A DNA stretch of 64,000 nt from contig JACKBX010000004.1 of NCBI GenBank assembly GCA_020634375.1, positions 62,001 through 126,000 on the forward strand. Direction: 5' to 3'. Source of the DNA: Ardenticatenaceae bacterium. Its GTDB lineage: Bacteria > Chloroflexota > Anaerolineae > Promineifilales > Promineifilaceae. A program made the position numbers and the translations under genes. The notes below the pieces were generated by a model. That model was not told where the DNA came from and searched no databases. It saw only the letters and a list, made by a program, of their open reading frames with translations. This document shows positions 1 through 7,722 of the stretch, in pieces (position 1 is the stretch's first letter; each line of letters starts with the position of its first letter).

Positions 1-2989
1 CTGTTGGTTCATCCCCAGCACGCATCATGGTTTGTATACCGCTGCAAGCAGAGAGTGTGACTAATGGGGGTAGGGGAGCGAGTTGCTGTAGTTCATCTAG
101 CCATAAATCCTGGTCGTGTAAAGCAATGCCACTTAAGCGCCCCGTTAATTTATCGGCAAAGGCGTGGCTGGCGATGTGTAAAAAATCATACTGTTGCCAC
201 GCCTCATTTTGATGAAGTTGGCGAAGGTTAAATAAAGTCGCGTTGTCTCCGCTTAATTGTGTCGCATTGGGGATTTGTTGGGCCAGAACGGCCGTTTCCC
301 TTGTCACAGCCGGTAATGGGCGATGGCGACCTGAAAAATCAGCGATAGTTAACAACAAACCCTGGTGTCTGGATTGGTGATTCTGGCGTTGCCGTTGCCA
401 CAAAAAAGATAGGGCGTGGAAAGAGGGAATGATGACGGGAACGGCCGTGTTGACTAAGAGTTCCCCCTGCTCCTGAAGATATAAACCGGCCCAGGGAAGG
501 TAATGCAGCTTTCTGTGCGGTGCAATGAGCAAGAATGTATCCGGCGTTAACTGCGCCTGAACTGATGGCGGTAACAGCCATTCGCCCAAAATGGCTAACG
601 AGCGCTGTATTCCTGGCTGTTGTCCGGCGCCTCGAACACACCTATCTAATGCTTGATAAACGGCGGGCGTCATTTTTCGCTCATACAAATTCTCGCCGGT
701 TGGCGTAAGAACGAAGCAAACCAACCGATCTTCAGCCAGATAATAATTCAGTGCCAACCATTGGTCGCCTAATGTCTCCTGAGCCTGGAGGCGGAATTGT
801 GCGGCTGTAAAATCCACAGAGAAAATATCGGTCAAGGCGGGGGAGGCGGTGCGTTCTAGCTGGCTAACGGCCGTATGGTATTGCTTGACACGTTTGTTCA
901 ACTGCTGCCGCAATTCTGTGGCCGATAATGCCGTTAAGCGGTTATTGCGCCCTAACTGTTGTAAACGATCTTGCAGCCAGCGAATTTCTAACACAATCTC
1001 GTTTAATTCGTCAGGTAAGTTAGTAATTGTTTGCTCGATAGTTGTTAACCGCTGCTGCAGGATGACTGCTTTATTGGCTTCAATAAATTGCAGTACATCG
1101 GATGGGGAATTGGCTTGAGTGGCCAGAATCACAGCGTCATCCATTTGGGACATAGGACGGATGAGGTAGGTTTCGGCCAACTCTGGCTGCCATAAATTAC
1201 GACGTAAATAGGACAGGGCGGTTACTGCTTGCCGATATTGGACCAACGCATTTTCTATGTTGCCTTGTGCGGAGGCGTGGCGAGCCAATTCAACGTGTGT
1301 TTGCCATTCAATTTCTGGAGCGATGCTATTAGAGAGGGTTAAGGCTTGTTGCCAGGCTGTTTCTGCCACGTTGGTTCTACCCATTGCAGACCAGGCTCGG
1401 CCCAGTGCAAGGTAGCAGGCTGCCTGTTCGGAGAGCATGTCCATATGGGCGAAACTGGAAACGGCCGTTTCCAGTAACGAAATAGCTTGCTCGTATTGTT
1501 CATCAGTATACAGGGATTCGGCCAGCAAGCGTTGCGCCCGCGCTGAGGAGGAAGGCGCGTTTAGCTCGCTTGCCAAAGACAGCGCCTGCCACAACCACTG
1601 ACGTGCTTCCTCATGACTTCCTCCAGCGCTTAAGATGGCCGCTCGTAAAATAAAAAGCTGGGGAAGCGTATCCCGATTTGTGGCCTGGTGGGATAGCTCG
1701 ACAGCTTTGCCTTGATGGACGAGGGCCGTATCGTAATAACCTAATTGCAACCAAACCTCAGCGAGTCGCCATTCACAAGCAGCAAGACGGTGCGGCATAG
1801 ATAATGTTTGTAAACGGGCATGTGCTTTTTCTAAAAAATGCAATGCTTGATGATATCGCCCCTGTTGGAAGGAAACGTATCCTTGATCCATCAGAGCGAT
1901 TACCGGCAACCACCGATTACCCACACGTTCATATAAGGATTGCGCTTGTTGGAAATAGGACAGGCTGACTGAATAATGTCCGCGAAATTGTTCAAATAAT
2001 CCTTGATCTAATAAGTTGTCGGCCTGTAGGCCTGGTATTTGGTAGTGGGTATAAATTTCCCCTGCTTGTTGCAGTGATTGTTTAGCCTGGATAGGTTGCC
2101 CGGTGTAATTATAAATTTGTCCCAACCCACCATAACATTGCGCCTCTAATAACGGTAAATCTGCGGTACGAAATTGCTGGATTGCTTGCTGAAATAATGA
2201 CTCCGCTGCATGCACATCTCGTGTGAATGAATACAAAATATAGGCCAGATTAATTTGGCATGTGGCAGCAGCGTTGAGGTCGCCATGAGACTGGAAAATA
2301 GTTAGAGCGCGTTTGATGTTTGTGTGGGCCTGTTCAAATTGCGAGCGTCGTCGTTGGCAACTGGCACGCATGTATAGGCATTGAGCCAGTCCCAATTGGT
2401 CTTGTGCTGCGGCCAGATCTATTTCTGCATGGTCTATTTGTGCTGCGGCTTCGTCAAAACGGCCGATGAGCAAGTAGGCATGAGCAAGGGAATGACGGCA
2501 GTAGGGCGTGAATTGGGAGAGGTTAGCGGTTTGTAAGTCGGCAAGGGCTTGCTCTAAAGCACTGGCTGTTTGAGGGAAGTTTGGGCGGGTCCAGGGCACA
2601 GCATTGAGCTGCCAATCGCAGGCGGCTATCCAACCAGGTTGGTCTAATTGAAGGAATCCGGCGCGGGCGTGAGCAACGGCCGTTTCTACTCGTTGGGGGC
2701 GCAGCCAGGCATTGGCGGCGCGGGCCAGGTACCAGGCGGAGAGGGATTGAAGGAGCAGATCGTTTGTTTGTTGGGCGGCGGTGTGGGTTACGGCCGTTAT
2801 TGCCCATCCATAGCGAGGTTGGGTACGCGCTGCTTCGGCGGCCTTGTTGCCAAGTGTCTCAATCAGTGTTTTGTCTGGAAGCCGTAAGGAGGGAATGAGT
2901 TGCGGCAAGTCCGCTTCATTGATTTGTTGTTGGTACAGACGTTGAGCCAAAGAAAGATAAGCATGGTGTGGTGATCCCTCTGTATCCAT
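1..2989 (-). CDS. TPR-CHAT caspase-like protease, C-terminus cut by window edge
   Basis: The frame runs from ATG at 2989 off the window without a stop, giving about 996 residues. The first ~750 residues are helical repeats of the TPR type (many A-x-x-x-Y/L-x-x-G-x pairs). The last ~130 form a CHAT domain (caspase HetF associated with TPRs): the segment HIASHAFAD supplies the likely catalytic His (codon 164-166) and LSACSG the likely catalytic Cys (codon 44-46). CHAT proteins are cysteine proteases, often activated through the TPR part. It is the third gene of a minus-strand set with a sigma factor and an unknown protein, but a hairpin terminator separates it from them. No good Shine-Dalgarno precedes the ATG, so the start is the least certain point. 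The final ~60-100 residues lie outside the window. Confidence 0.85.
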   Translation of the reverse strand, partial: MDTEGSPHHAYLSLAQRLYQQQINEADLPQLIPSLRLPDKTLIETLGNKAAEAARTQPRYGWAITAVTHTAAQQTNDLLLQSLSAWYLARAANAWLRPQRVETAVAHARAGFLQLDQPGWIAACDWQLNAVPWTRPNFPQTASALEQALADLQTANLSQFTPYCRHSLAHAYLLIGRFDEAAAQIDHAEIDLAAAQDQLGLAQCLYMRASCQRRRSQFEQAHTNIKRALTIFQSHGDLNAAATCQINLAYILYSFTRDVHAAESLFQQAIQQFRTADLPLLEAQCYGGLGQIYNYTGQPIQAKQSLQQAGEIYTHYQIPGLQADNLLDQGLFEQFRGHYSVSLSYFQQAQSLYERVGNRWLPVIALMDQGYVSFQQGRYHQALHFLEKAHARLQTLSMPHRLAACEWRLAEVWLQLGYYDTALVHQGKAVELSHQATNRDTLPQLFILRAAILSAGGSHEEARQWLWQALSLASELNAPSSSARAQRLLAESLYTDEQYEQAISLLETAVSSFAHMDMLSEQAACYLALGRAWSAMGRTNVAETAWQQALTLSNSIAPEIEWQTHVELARHASAQGNIENALVQYRQAVTALSYLRRNLWQPELAETYLIRPMSQMDDAVILATQANSPSDVLQFIEANKAVILQQRLTTIEQTITNLPDELNEIVLEIRWLQDRLQQLGRNNRLTALSATELRQQLNKRVKQYHTAVSQLERTASPALTDIFSVDFTAAQFRLQAQETLGDQWLALNYYLAEDRLVCFVLTPTGENLYERKMTPAVYQALDRCVRGAGQQPGIQRSLAILGEWLLPPSVQAQLTPDTFLLIAPHRKLHYLPWAGLYLQEQGELLVNTAVPVIIPSFHALSFLWQRQRQNHQSRHQGLLLTIADFSGRHRPLPAVTRETAVLAQQIPNATQLSGDNATLFNLRQLHQNEAWQQYDFLHIASHAFADKLTGRLSGIALHDQDLWLDELQQLAPLPPLVTLSACSGIQTMMRAGDEPT

Positions 2990-3032
2990 GCTCGAATGGT
3001 AACGAGTTGCAATAGGATTGACAAATTAGATA

Positions 3033-3070
3033 AAAGAGGAAGAACATTCTATAGAATGCTCTTCCTCTTT
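3033..3070 (-). terminator. Rho-independent terminator or attenuator between orf271 and the CHAT gene
   Basis: A nearly perfect 18-bp stem (one mismatch) is centred at 3051. Read on the minus strand it is followed by TTTTATCTAATTT. It lies 78 bases after the stop of the 271-residue protein gene and 44 bases before the CHAT start, so it could end the upstream transcript or attenuate expression of the protease. Confidence 0.7.
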
Positions 3071-3147
3071 AGGACGAGGTAGGAAACTCTGGTTATCGTT
3101 GCCCTCCATTCTATATATGTTTGTTTGGAGGTGATTTCTTACCAGAA

Positions 3148-3963
3148 TTATTCAGTAAATTGTAAATTCATAAGAATATCTTTTGTGATTATATCCCCGG
3201 CTTCATCCAAGATGAGGTTAAAGTTAAGAGGAGGGAAGTTGGCACAGCCATATTGATTGAGGACGGCCGTTTCCCAGTAATCACCCCAGTGCAGGGTAAC
3301 TTCTAACAATGATGCCGATTCTGGTGTGACTGTGACCAAGAGAAGGGGGGTGATTTGTGTCGTGTCGTCTGGCAGCAAAATAGCTTCCAGAGTAGTCTGA
3401 TAAGTAAATGAACCTACTTCAAATTCACTATGTAACAAGAATACGCTATCTTCATCCAGAAAAGACATGCCGGAACGATATGCTCCTAGCGCAGTTGTGA
3501 ATTGTTGATTGAGATGGGCACTGGCAAGATGCCATGTAGCCTGCCAACGTTTAGATGAGTGACGGGCGATAACGGGTTTGGGGAAATTATCGCGGCGGAG
3601 AAAGTCAAGTTGTAGTGGGGGGAAAATGGGCAAGGTTTCGTCTTCCTGATCGGATGCCATCGTTGCCAGAATGTCAAAGTATGCCTGTTGCAAATCAGGG
3701 TGCAACTGCATCCGTCTATGAAATTCAGGATAAGCCTCGGCAATATCATGGCCTTGTAAGGCTGCGTCAACAACTAGAGATAACATTTCATAGTCCTGGG
3801 CCGAGATGTCTACATCGAGAAGCGCGTTAATGATGGAAGAAACGGCCGTTGGCGACAACTTCGATTCATCATGTTGTAATTGGCGGCGTAGAGAGGCTGA
3901 CTTCTTTATTGGAGTTGGCGATTTGTCTACGCCATTACCTGGCTGTTTTTTTTCTTGCGTCAT
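3148..3963 (-). CDS. Unknown protein with anti-sigma-like segment, between sigma factor and CHAT protease
   Basis: 271 residues from ATG at 3963, which leaves a 10-base gap after the sigma gene; an in-frame ATG at 4017 would overlap that gene by 44 bases. I do not recognise the family. Residues ~40-100 hold a helical stretch (…YPEFHRRMQLHPDLQQAYFDI) that resembles the zinc-finger anti-sigma layout (H-x3-C-x2-C) with the cysteines replaced. The C-terminal ~130 residues look like a beta-rich domain. There is no signal peptide or membrane segment, so it is probably cytoplasmic. Its position suggests it could restrain the sigma factor and be a substrate of the CHAT protease. That is inference from gene order only. 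Confidence 0.6.
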   Translation of the reverse strand: MTQEKKQPGNGVDKSPTPIKKSASLRRQLQHDESKLSPTAVSSIINALLDVDISAQDYEMLSLVVDAALQGHDIAEAYPEFHRRMQLHPDLQQAYFDILATMASDQEDETLPIFPPLQLDFLRRDNFPKPVIARHSSKRWQATWHLASAHLNQQFTTALGAYRSGMSFLDEDSVFLLHSEFEVGSFTYQTTLEAILLPDDTTQITPLLLVTVTPESASLLEVTLHWGDYWETAVLNQYGCANFPPLNFNLILDEAGDIITKDILMNLQFTE

Positions 3964-3973
3964 AATAATAATG

Positions 3974-4723
3974 TCACTTTGATTCCAAAATCTTACGCAG
4001 CTTTTTAAGCGCATCATGATGGCGTTTGTAAACAGTATTTACAGAAACGCCTTGTTCATCAGCAATTTCAGGTAGAGGTTTCCCTAAAATATAGTAAGAC
4101 TTAACGACATCTTGCTGATTCACCGGGAGTTGCTGAAGCGCCCCGTTTAGACTTTCTATAATTGCCATGTTTAATTCAATCGGTTGCGTTTGCGTTAAGC
4201 GTGGGTGGTGAACAAGTTCGCTGATTTCTACTTCCTCTAGTTTTTTCTGTTCTTTACGTACTTGTTGAGCGTGCTTACGGCTTACCCGAAACAGTAATAC
4301 GGAAAGCCAGGCATCAAAATTGCAGTCGTAAGGGTAGTGGGCAAACAAAATTTCCATGCAGGCATCTTGAGCAATATCCGGCACCAACACGCGACATTGC
4401 TGGCTGGGGAACCCCCAGCGTAATAGCAGCGTGTAAATACGTTTTTGTATTTTTTGTTGTAGAGCGTTCCAGGCAACGGCCGTTTTTTGAACTTGCAATG
4501 ACTCAATATACTCATGCTGTGCCAGATACTGCTCCGAAACATGCTGCACATAAACAAAAACTGTATGGTCTTGACCATGTTCTCGCGACAGTTTCCGTTC
4601 TCTTTGTAGATTGATCGCCACGATTGTTTGAACTTTATGAGCAACTGTCTCACCATATCTTTGAGAAACTTCTTGAATGGCTAGGGTCAAATCTTTTTCT
4701 ACATCGCTGCCTAGATTGACCAT
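3974..4723 (-). CDS. RNA polymerase sigma factor, sigma-70 family, ECF-like
   Basis: 249 residues. Region 2 lies around residues 105-155 (VPDIAQDACMEILF followed by a W-containing helix). Region 4 is at ~195-248, with the helix-turn-helix LPEIADEQGVSVNTVYKRHH. The ~80 residues before region 2 are longer than in typical ECF factors and have no recognised domain. ECF factors direct RNA polymerase to dedicated promoters and are usually held by an anti-sigma factor. Here the next gene, 10 bases downstream, is the candidate partner, with a CHAT protease beyond it. It is the first gene of the set; its promoter should lie in 4724-4800 but I could not identify it confidently. Confidence 0.85.
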   Translation of the reverse strand: MVNLGSDVEKDLTLAIQEVSQRYGETVAHKVQTIVAINLQRERKLSREHGQDHTVFVYVQHVSEQYLAQHEYIESLQVQKTAVAWNALQQKIQKRIYTLLLRWGFPSQQCRVLVPDIAQDACMEILFAHYPYDCNFDAWLSVLLFRVSRKHAQQVRKEQKKLEEVEISELVHHPRLTQTQPIELNMAIIESLNGALQQLPVNQQDVVKSYYILGKPLPEIADEQGVSVNTVYKRHHDALKKLRKILESK

Positions 4724-5361
4724 CGTATCCCCTTGAGAATGTTATGTGAGCAAAAATTCATGATGCCAAAAATTATAACAGGGGCATCGGTAAAAGAGAA
4801 CAAGAGAATATTAGACATCGAACCAGGTGTTGTCGTCCCCAATAACATGGTGTTCGATAATGATGACGGCATTGATGACCTACGCCGATTGACAACATAG
4901 GTTCACGAGAATGGGGCACGTATGATCGCCCAAAGGAGACTAGCTTTACCATGACAAAAGGGGACAACCGAATCTCGTTACCCAGTTCGAGAAAAACCCA
5001 AAGTTTGATGCCGTCAATTGCGCCAATTGAAACCGCTGTGTGGTAGAAATCACGGTGAACCACAAGCCCCTCCGCTGCTATTATTCACCGCCAAAGAAAG
5101 TGCGCAGACATCCTGATACAGAGCAAATATGCGGCGCGGTATTCATCAAAAGACGGGCTGCATTTGCCAGCCCGTCTTTTGCTCCTTCTTTTTGTGCGCA
5201 TCCGAATAATTCCCTGAATAGCTCTTTGGAGTGATCCAGTTAACCCTGTCTGGTTGATATATTAGTAATCGATTGGATGGCTATCGGTTTTATTGCTCAA
5301 GCATGTCAGAGCTTACGGCCGTTCCAACAGGCTGGCTCATTATCAAATCGGCGGCATACCT
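4724..5361. other. Gene-poor stretch, possible decayed coding DNA plus a terminator
   Basis: No intact gene is convincing here. On the plus strand, 4795-4890 reads open and contains FDNDDGIDDL, which resembles the Asp-rich N-terminal motif of nucleoside hydrolases, before a stop. Another short open stretch (4918-5046) follows in a different frame. These may be remnants of a decayed gene. A clear hairpin terminator closes the region at 5151-5180, and one ACGGCCGT octamer sits at 5315. Confidence 0.3.
5151..5180 (+). terminator. Rho-independent terminator
   Basis: Perfect 10-bp stem (AGACGGGCTG / CAGCCCGTCT, 7-base loop) followed on the plus strand by TTTTGCTCCTTCTTTTT. No intact plus-strand gene lies upstream, which supports the idea that a former gene has decayed there. 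Confidence 0.7.
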
Positions 5362-5616
5362 ATGAATGGCAACATACCCACCAACCTACACAAACCCACG
5401 CGCTATCAAATCAGGCTCCAAGGGCATTTGGGGCCGCAATGGACAAATTGGTTTGAGGGTTTGACCATCCAGTTGAACGAGGCAGGTGAGACTGTGTTAA
5501 CTGGTTCAGTAACTGACCAGGCCGCTCTGCACGGCTTGCTCAAGAAGGTACGGGATGTCGGTCTGCCACTGCTGTCGCTTAACTGCCTTGACTCTGACCA
5601 AACTATGTCATTGTAA
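5362..5616 (+). CDS. Small conserved-looking protein of unknown function
   Basis: 84 residues from ATG 5362 (MNGNIPTN); an upstream in-frame ATG at 5293 is less likely because its extra 23 residues look random. The core YQIRLQGHLGPQWTNWFEGL and the closing segment with DQAALHGLLKKVRDVGLPLL match a small protein type I associate with soil and Chloroflexota genomes, of unknown function: a strand-rich start, a 'DQ.ALHG.L' helix and a final strand. It is 31 bases upstream of the DUF4386-type gene and probably co-transcribed with it. Confidence 0.65.
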   Translation: MNGNIPTNLHKPTRYQIRLQGHLGPQWTNWFEGLTIQLNEAGETVLTGSVTDQAALHGLLKKVRDVGLPLLSLNCLDSDQTMSL

Positions 5617-5647
5617 TGTTGTATTGAATCAAAAAGGAGAATCTAAA

Positions 5648-6382
5648 ATGAAAACAAACGTGAACGAACTATCCCCCTCTGCTTATGCACGAATTGCTGG
5701 TGTTTTGTATCTGATTATTACGGTTGCCGCGATTTTTGCTCACTTTGTGGTGCCGGACCAGTTGATTGTGCCGGGCGATGTGGCGGCAACGGCCGTAAAC
5801 ATCACAAATTCCCAATCCCTGTTCCGCGTCGGCTTGGTTGGCAGTGAATTGATTATCTTGCTCAGTGAGGTAGTGTTGTCGGTGGTGCTGTATGTGCTGC
5901 TGAAGCCGGTGAACAAAACGCTTTCGCTGGTAGCGGCCGTTTCCCGTTTAGCCATGACCATCATTCACGGCCTGAATTTGCTCAACTACTACTTCGTTTT
6001 GCAACTGTTAAACGGCAGCAATTATCTGTCCGCCTTTGGGCAAGAGCAGGTCAATGCCCTGGTGAATCTATTCCTTGACGCGCACAGCACCGGCTTCACA
6101 ATTGGTATCGCCTTTCTTGTCCCCCACGTCCTGATTTTGGGTTACTTGATCTTCAAATCGGGCTATTTTCCCAAAGTGCTGGGCGTCCTGTTCATTGCCG
6201 CCGGACTTGGCTATTTATTTGATACAATTGGCCTGTTGATGGTGCCAAGTTACACGACGACCCCCGGCTTGGTTCAAATGGTCATCGCCGTTGCTGAAAT
6301 CGCTTTCCCCGTCTGGCTTCTGGTTAAAGGCGTCAACAGTGACCGCTGGCATAATCGCACACCAGCTTTAGAAACCGCATAA
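5648..6382 (+). CDS. DUF4386-type integral membrane protein
   Basis: 244 residues from ATG 5648, preceded by AAAAAGGAG at a good distance; upstream in-frame codons overlap the previous gene and are discarded. It starts ARIAGVLYLIITVAAIFAHF and has about six hydrophobic segments, with the LFRVGLVGSELI…LLSEVVLSVVLYVLLKPVN pattern typical of DUF4386 proteins. The function of the family is unknown. It lies in a short plus-strand set with the 84-residue protein upstream and a DUF1330-like protein downstream. The coding sequence contains one ACGGCCGT octamer and a one-base variant of it. Confidence 0.8.
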   Translation: MKTNVNELSPSAYARIAGVLYLIITVAAIFAHFVVPDQLIVPGDVAATAVNITNSQSLFRVGLVGSELIILLSEVVLSVVLYVLLKPVNKTLSLVAAVSRLAMTIIHGLNLLNYYFVLQLLNGSNYLSAFGQEQVNALVNLFLDAHSTGFTIGIAFLVPHVLILGYLIFKSGYFPKVLGVLFIAAGLGYLFDTIGLLMVPSYTTTPGLVQMVIAVAEIAFPVWLLVKGVNSDRWHNRTPALETA

Positions 6383-6396
6383 GTTATCGTTGCCAG

Positions 6397-6425
6397 ATTG
6401 GACCAATCGTTGAGATTGGTCCAAT
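6397..6425 (+). repeat. Intergenic palindrome, word TTGGACCAATC
   Basis: 12-bp perfect arms (ATTGGACCAATC / GATTGGTCCAAT), and each arm is itself partly palindromic. A close relative lies at 42011-42041 after moeZ. It could act as a terminator, but only a short T run follows. Confidence 0.6.
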
Positions 6426-6448
6426 TTCGACGTTAAAAAGGAACTCAA

Positions 6449-6880
6449 ATGACAAAACAACGCTTTTTAAACGTAACACAAGAGGCTGGAGCGGCCTTCT
6501 TTTCACGAAACATCTCTGGCCCAATTACCATGCTAAATCTGCTTCGCTTCCGCGATGTGGCCGACTATTCGGCCAGTCCTGAACTCGCGCCTGACGAACC
6601 CATCTCCGGCGCAGAAGCATATCAGAAATACATCGAATACACACTGCCCTTTCTCAAGGAAAGTGGCGGCGAGCTACTATTTTTAGGGAAAGGGGGCAGC
6701 TACCTGATTGGCCCACAAGATGAGCCTTGGGATTTAGCGATGCTCGTGCGCCAAAACTCTGTGTCCGATTTTATGGCATTTTCTACCAATGAGGCGTATT
6801 TGGTTGGCATGGCACATCGCACGGCCGCTCTGGAAGATTCGCGCCTGCTGCCGCTGGTTGAATCGGAAACGGCAACTTGA
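6449..6880 (+). CDS. DUF1330-like / dimeric alpha-beta barrel protein
   Basis: 143 residues, with AAAAAGGAAC upstream of ATG 6449. The segments ITMLNLLRFRDVADY, SGAEAYQKYIEYTLPFL and SGGELLFLGKGGSYLIGP follow the beta-alpha-beta pattern of small dimeric alpha-beta barrel proteins in the DUF1330 group. WDLAMLVRQNSVSDFMAF is the usual second repeat. Such proteins lack a known common activity. It is soluble, with no signal peptide. A terminator overlaps its stop codon, so it closes this small operon. Confidence 0.7.
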   Translation: MTKQRFLNVTQEAGAAFFSRNISGPITMLNLLRFRDVADYSASPELAPDEPISGAEAYQKYIEYTLPFLKESGGELLFLGKGGSYLIGPQDEPWDLAMLVRQNSVSDFMAFSTNEAYLVGMAHRTAALEDSRLLPLVESETAT

Positions 6881-6891
6881 TGCCGTTTTTT
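6868..6891 (+). terminator. Terminator overlapping the end of the DUF1330-like gene
   Basis: Stem AACGGCA / TGCCGTT followed by TTTTT. The left arm lies in the last codons of the gene and the right arm starts just after the stop. Confidence 0.6.
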
Positions 6892-7070
6892 ACAGCATCT
6901 CCAATAATTATCTTTGCAATGCTTGAATATACCGGAAAATAGCTGTAATGACCGCCCTGGCGTAGTACATAGTTGATATAGAGGAAGTGGGAATGGGAAC
7001 GGCCGTTCCCGTCCCATGTCAAATCACCATACAACCTCGCTTTCCCTTGTGTTTTTTGTTTTTCATCCGC

Positions 7071-7099
7071 TTGACAACCTGCTTCGCCTACGCTAACAT
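7071..7099 (+). promoter_or_regulatory. Sigma-70-type promoter of tRNA-Ala(CGC)
   Basis: TTGACA at 7071-7076 and TAACAT at 7094-7099 with a 17-base spacer; transcription would begin a few bases before the tRNA at 7113. Confidence 0.65.
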
Positions 7100-7112
7100 A
7101 TCGTTCGCCTTT

Positions 7113-7185
<73 letters not shown>

Positions 7186-7198
7186 CTCAATAGCGGAG

Positions 7199-7223
7199 AA
7201 CCGGGTTAGCCAACCCGGTTTTT
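7199..7223 (+). terminator. Terminator after tRNA-Ala(CGC)
   Basis: AACCGGGTT / AACCCGGTT stem with a 4-base loop and TTTTTG tail. Confidence 0.8.
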
Positions 7224-7250
7224 GTTGACAATTGAATCTGGAACGGCCGT

Positions 7251-7350
7251 GATCAGGAGTAGTAAGTCCGCCATCCATAGAGAGCTGCGTCCCCGGCTGA
7301 AAGCGCAGCGCCCCAGGGCTGAACTCGCCTGTGAGCCGCGAGAGCGAAGA
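7251..7350 (+). promoter_or_regulatory. T-box riboswitch, stem I with Leu specifier
   Basis: The stretch carries T-box stem I signatures in order: a GGAGTAGTAAG base motif (7256-7266), AGAGAG at 7279-7284, the distal CTGCG…GGCTGAAAG…CGCAG element, and a specifier segment GAACTC in which CTC (7324-7326) is a leucine codon. T-box leaders sense uncharged tRNA by pairing the specifier with its anticodon. A leucine specifier fits leuS, the synthetase gene downstream. The matching antiterminator lies ~300 bases further on, past a repeat and a tRNA gene. Part of the usual middle region may survive at about 7427-7475. Confidence 0.75.
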
Positions 7351-7426
7351 CAGTATTCAGTAACCAGTAAATCAGTAAACTGACCACTAACTACTGATTA
7401 CTGACCACTGATTACTGATTACTAAC
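7350..7426 (+). repeat. Iterated-word palindrome, word ACTGATTACTG, inside the T-box leader
   Basis: The left arm iterates CAGTA-type words, the right arm ACTGATTACTGACC-type words, so the arms pair imperfectly. The same word family recurs at 50779-50858 and 63345-63377. It sits just after T-box stem I. Confidence 0.7.
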
Positions 7427-7489
7427 TCTCGCCGAATTGCGCTCGTTACGCGCCTTGAGTGGATGGTAAAGCCTATTCCCGATTTCGGA

Positions 7490-7517
7490 TTGACGATTAA
7501 AAGAATCTGGATACAAT
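7490..7517 (+). promoter_or_regulatory. Promoter of tRNA-Ala(GGC), inside the T-box leader
   Basis: TTGACG at 7490-7495, 16-base spacer, TACAAT at 7512-7517. Placed to start transcription ~25-30 bases before the tRNA at 7552. It overlaps an AATCGTAAATTGTCAATC-type iterated-word element (about 7486-7550) related to the one at 40722-40790. Confidence 0.6.
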
Positions 7518-7551
7518 CGTAAATTGTCAATCCCAAATCGTAGATTGACAT

Positions 7552-7624
7552 GGGCCTGTAGCTCAGTTGGGAGAGCACCACAATGGCATTGTGGGGGTCA
7601 AGGGTTCGAGTCCCTTCAGGTCCA
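7552..7624 (+). tRNA. tRNA-Ala (anticodon GGC)
   Basis: A complete 73-base cloverleaf with the same acceptor stem as the first tRNA, including G3-U70. Anticodon stem CCACA/TGTGG with loop ATGGCAT gives anticodon GGC, reading GCC/GCU. T arm is AAGGG-TTCGAGT-CCCTT. CCA is not encoded. The gene lies between T-box stem I and the T-box antiterminator, only 24 bases before the latter, so the T-box terminator is also the terminator of this tRNA. Confidence 0.95.
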
Positions 7625-7648
7625 CTAATCATTTTTTACCATCAATCA

Positions 7649-7699
7649 GAGTGGTACCGCGGAATCCTCTTTCGTCTCTGGAACGAAAGAGGATTTTTT
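7649..7699 (+). promoter_or_regulatory. T-box antiterminator and terminator
   Basis: GAGTGGTACCGCGG (7649-7662) is the canonical T-box sequence that pairs with the tRNA acceptor end. It is followed by a terminator: AATCCTCTTTCG (7663-7674) pairs with CGAAAGAGGATT (7684-7695), then TTTTTT. The hydrolase gene starts 24 bases later and leuS follows, so this element controls the leuS transcript. Confidence 0.85.
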
Positions 7700-7722
7700 G
7701 TTTGTAATGGGTAATTAGACTG

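Noticed and set aside
4773..5063. 96-codon minus-strand frame upstream of the sigma factor
   Set aside because: No ribosome-binding site, no recognisable domain and Arg/Cys/His-rich composition unlike the real genes nearby.
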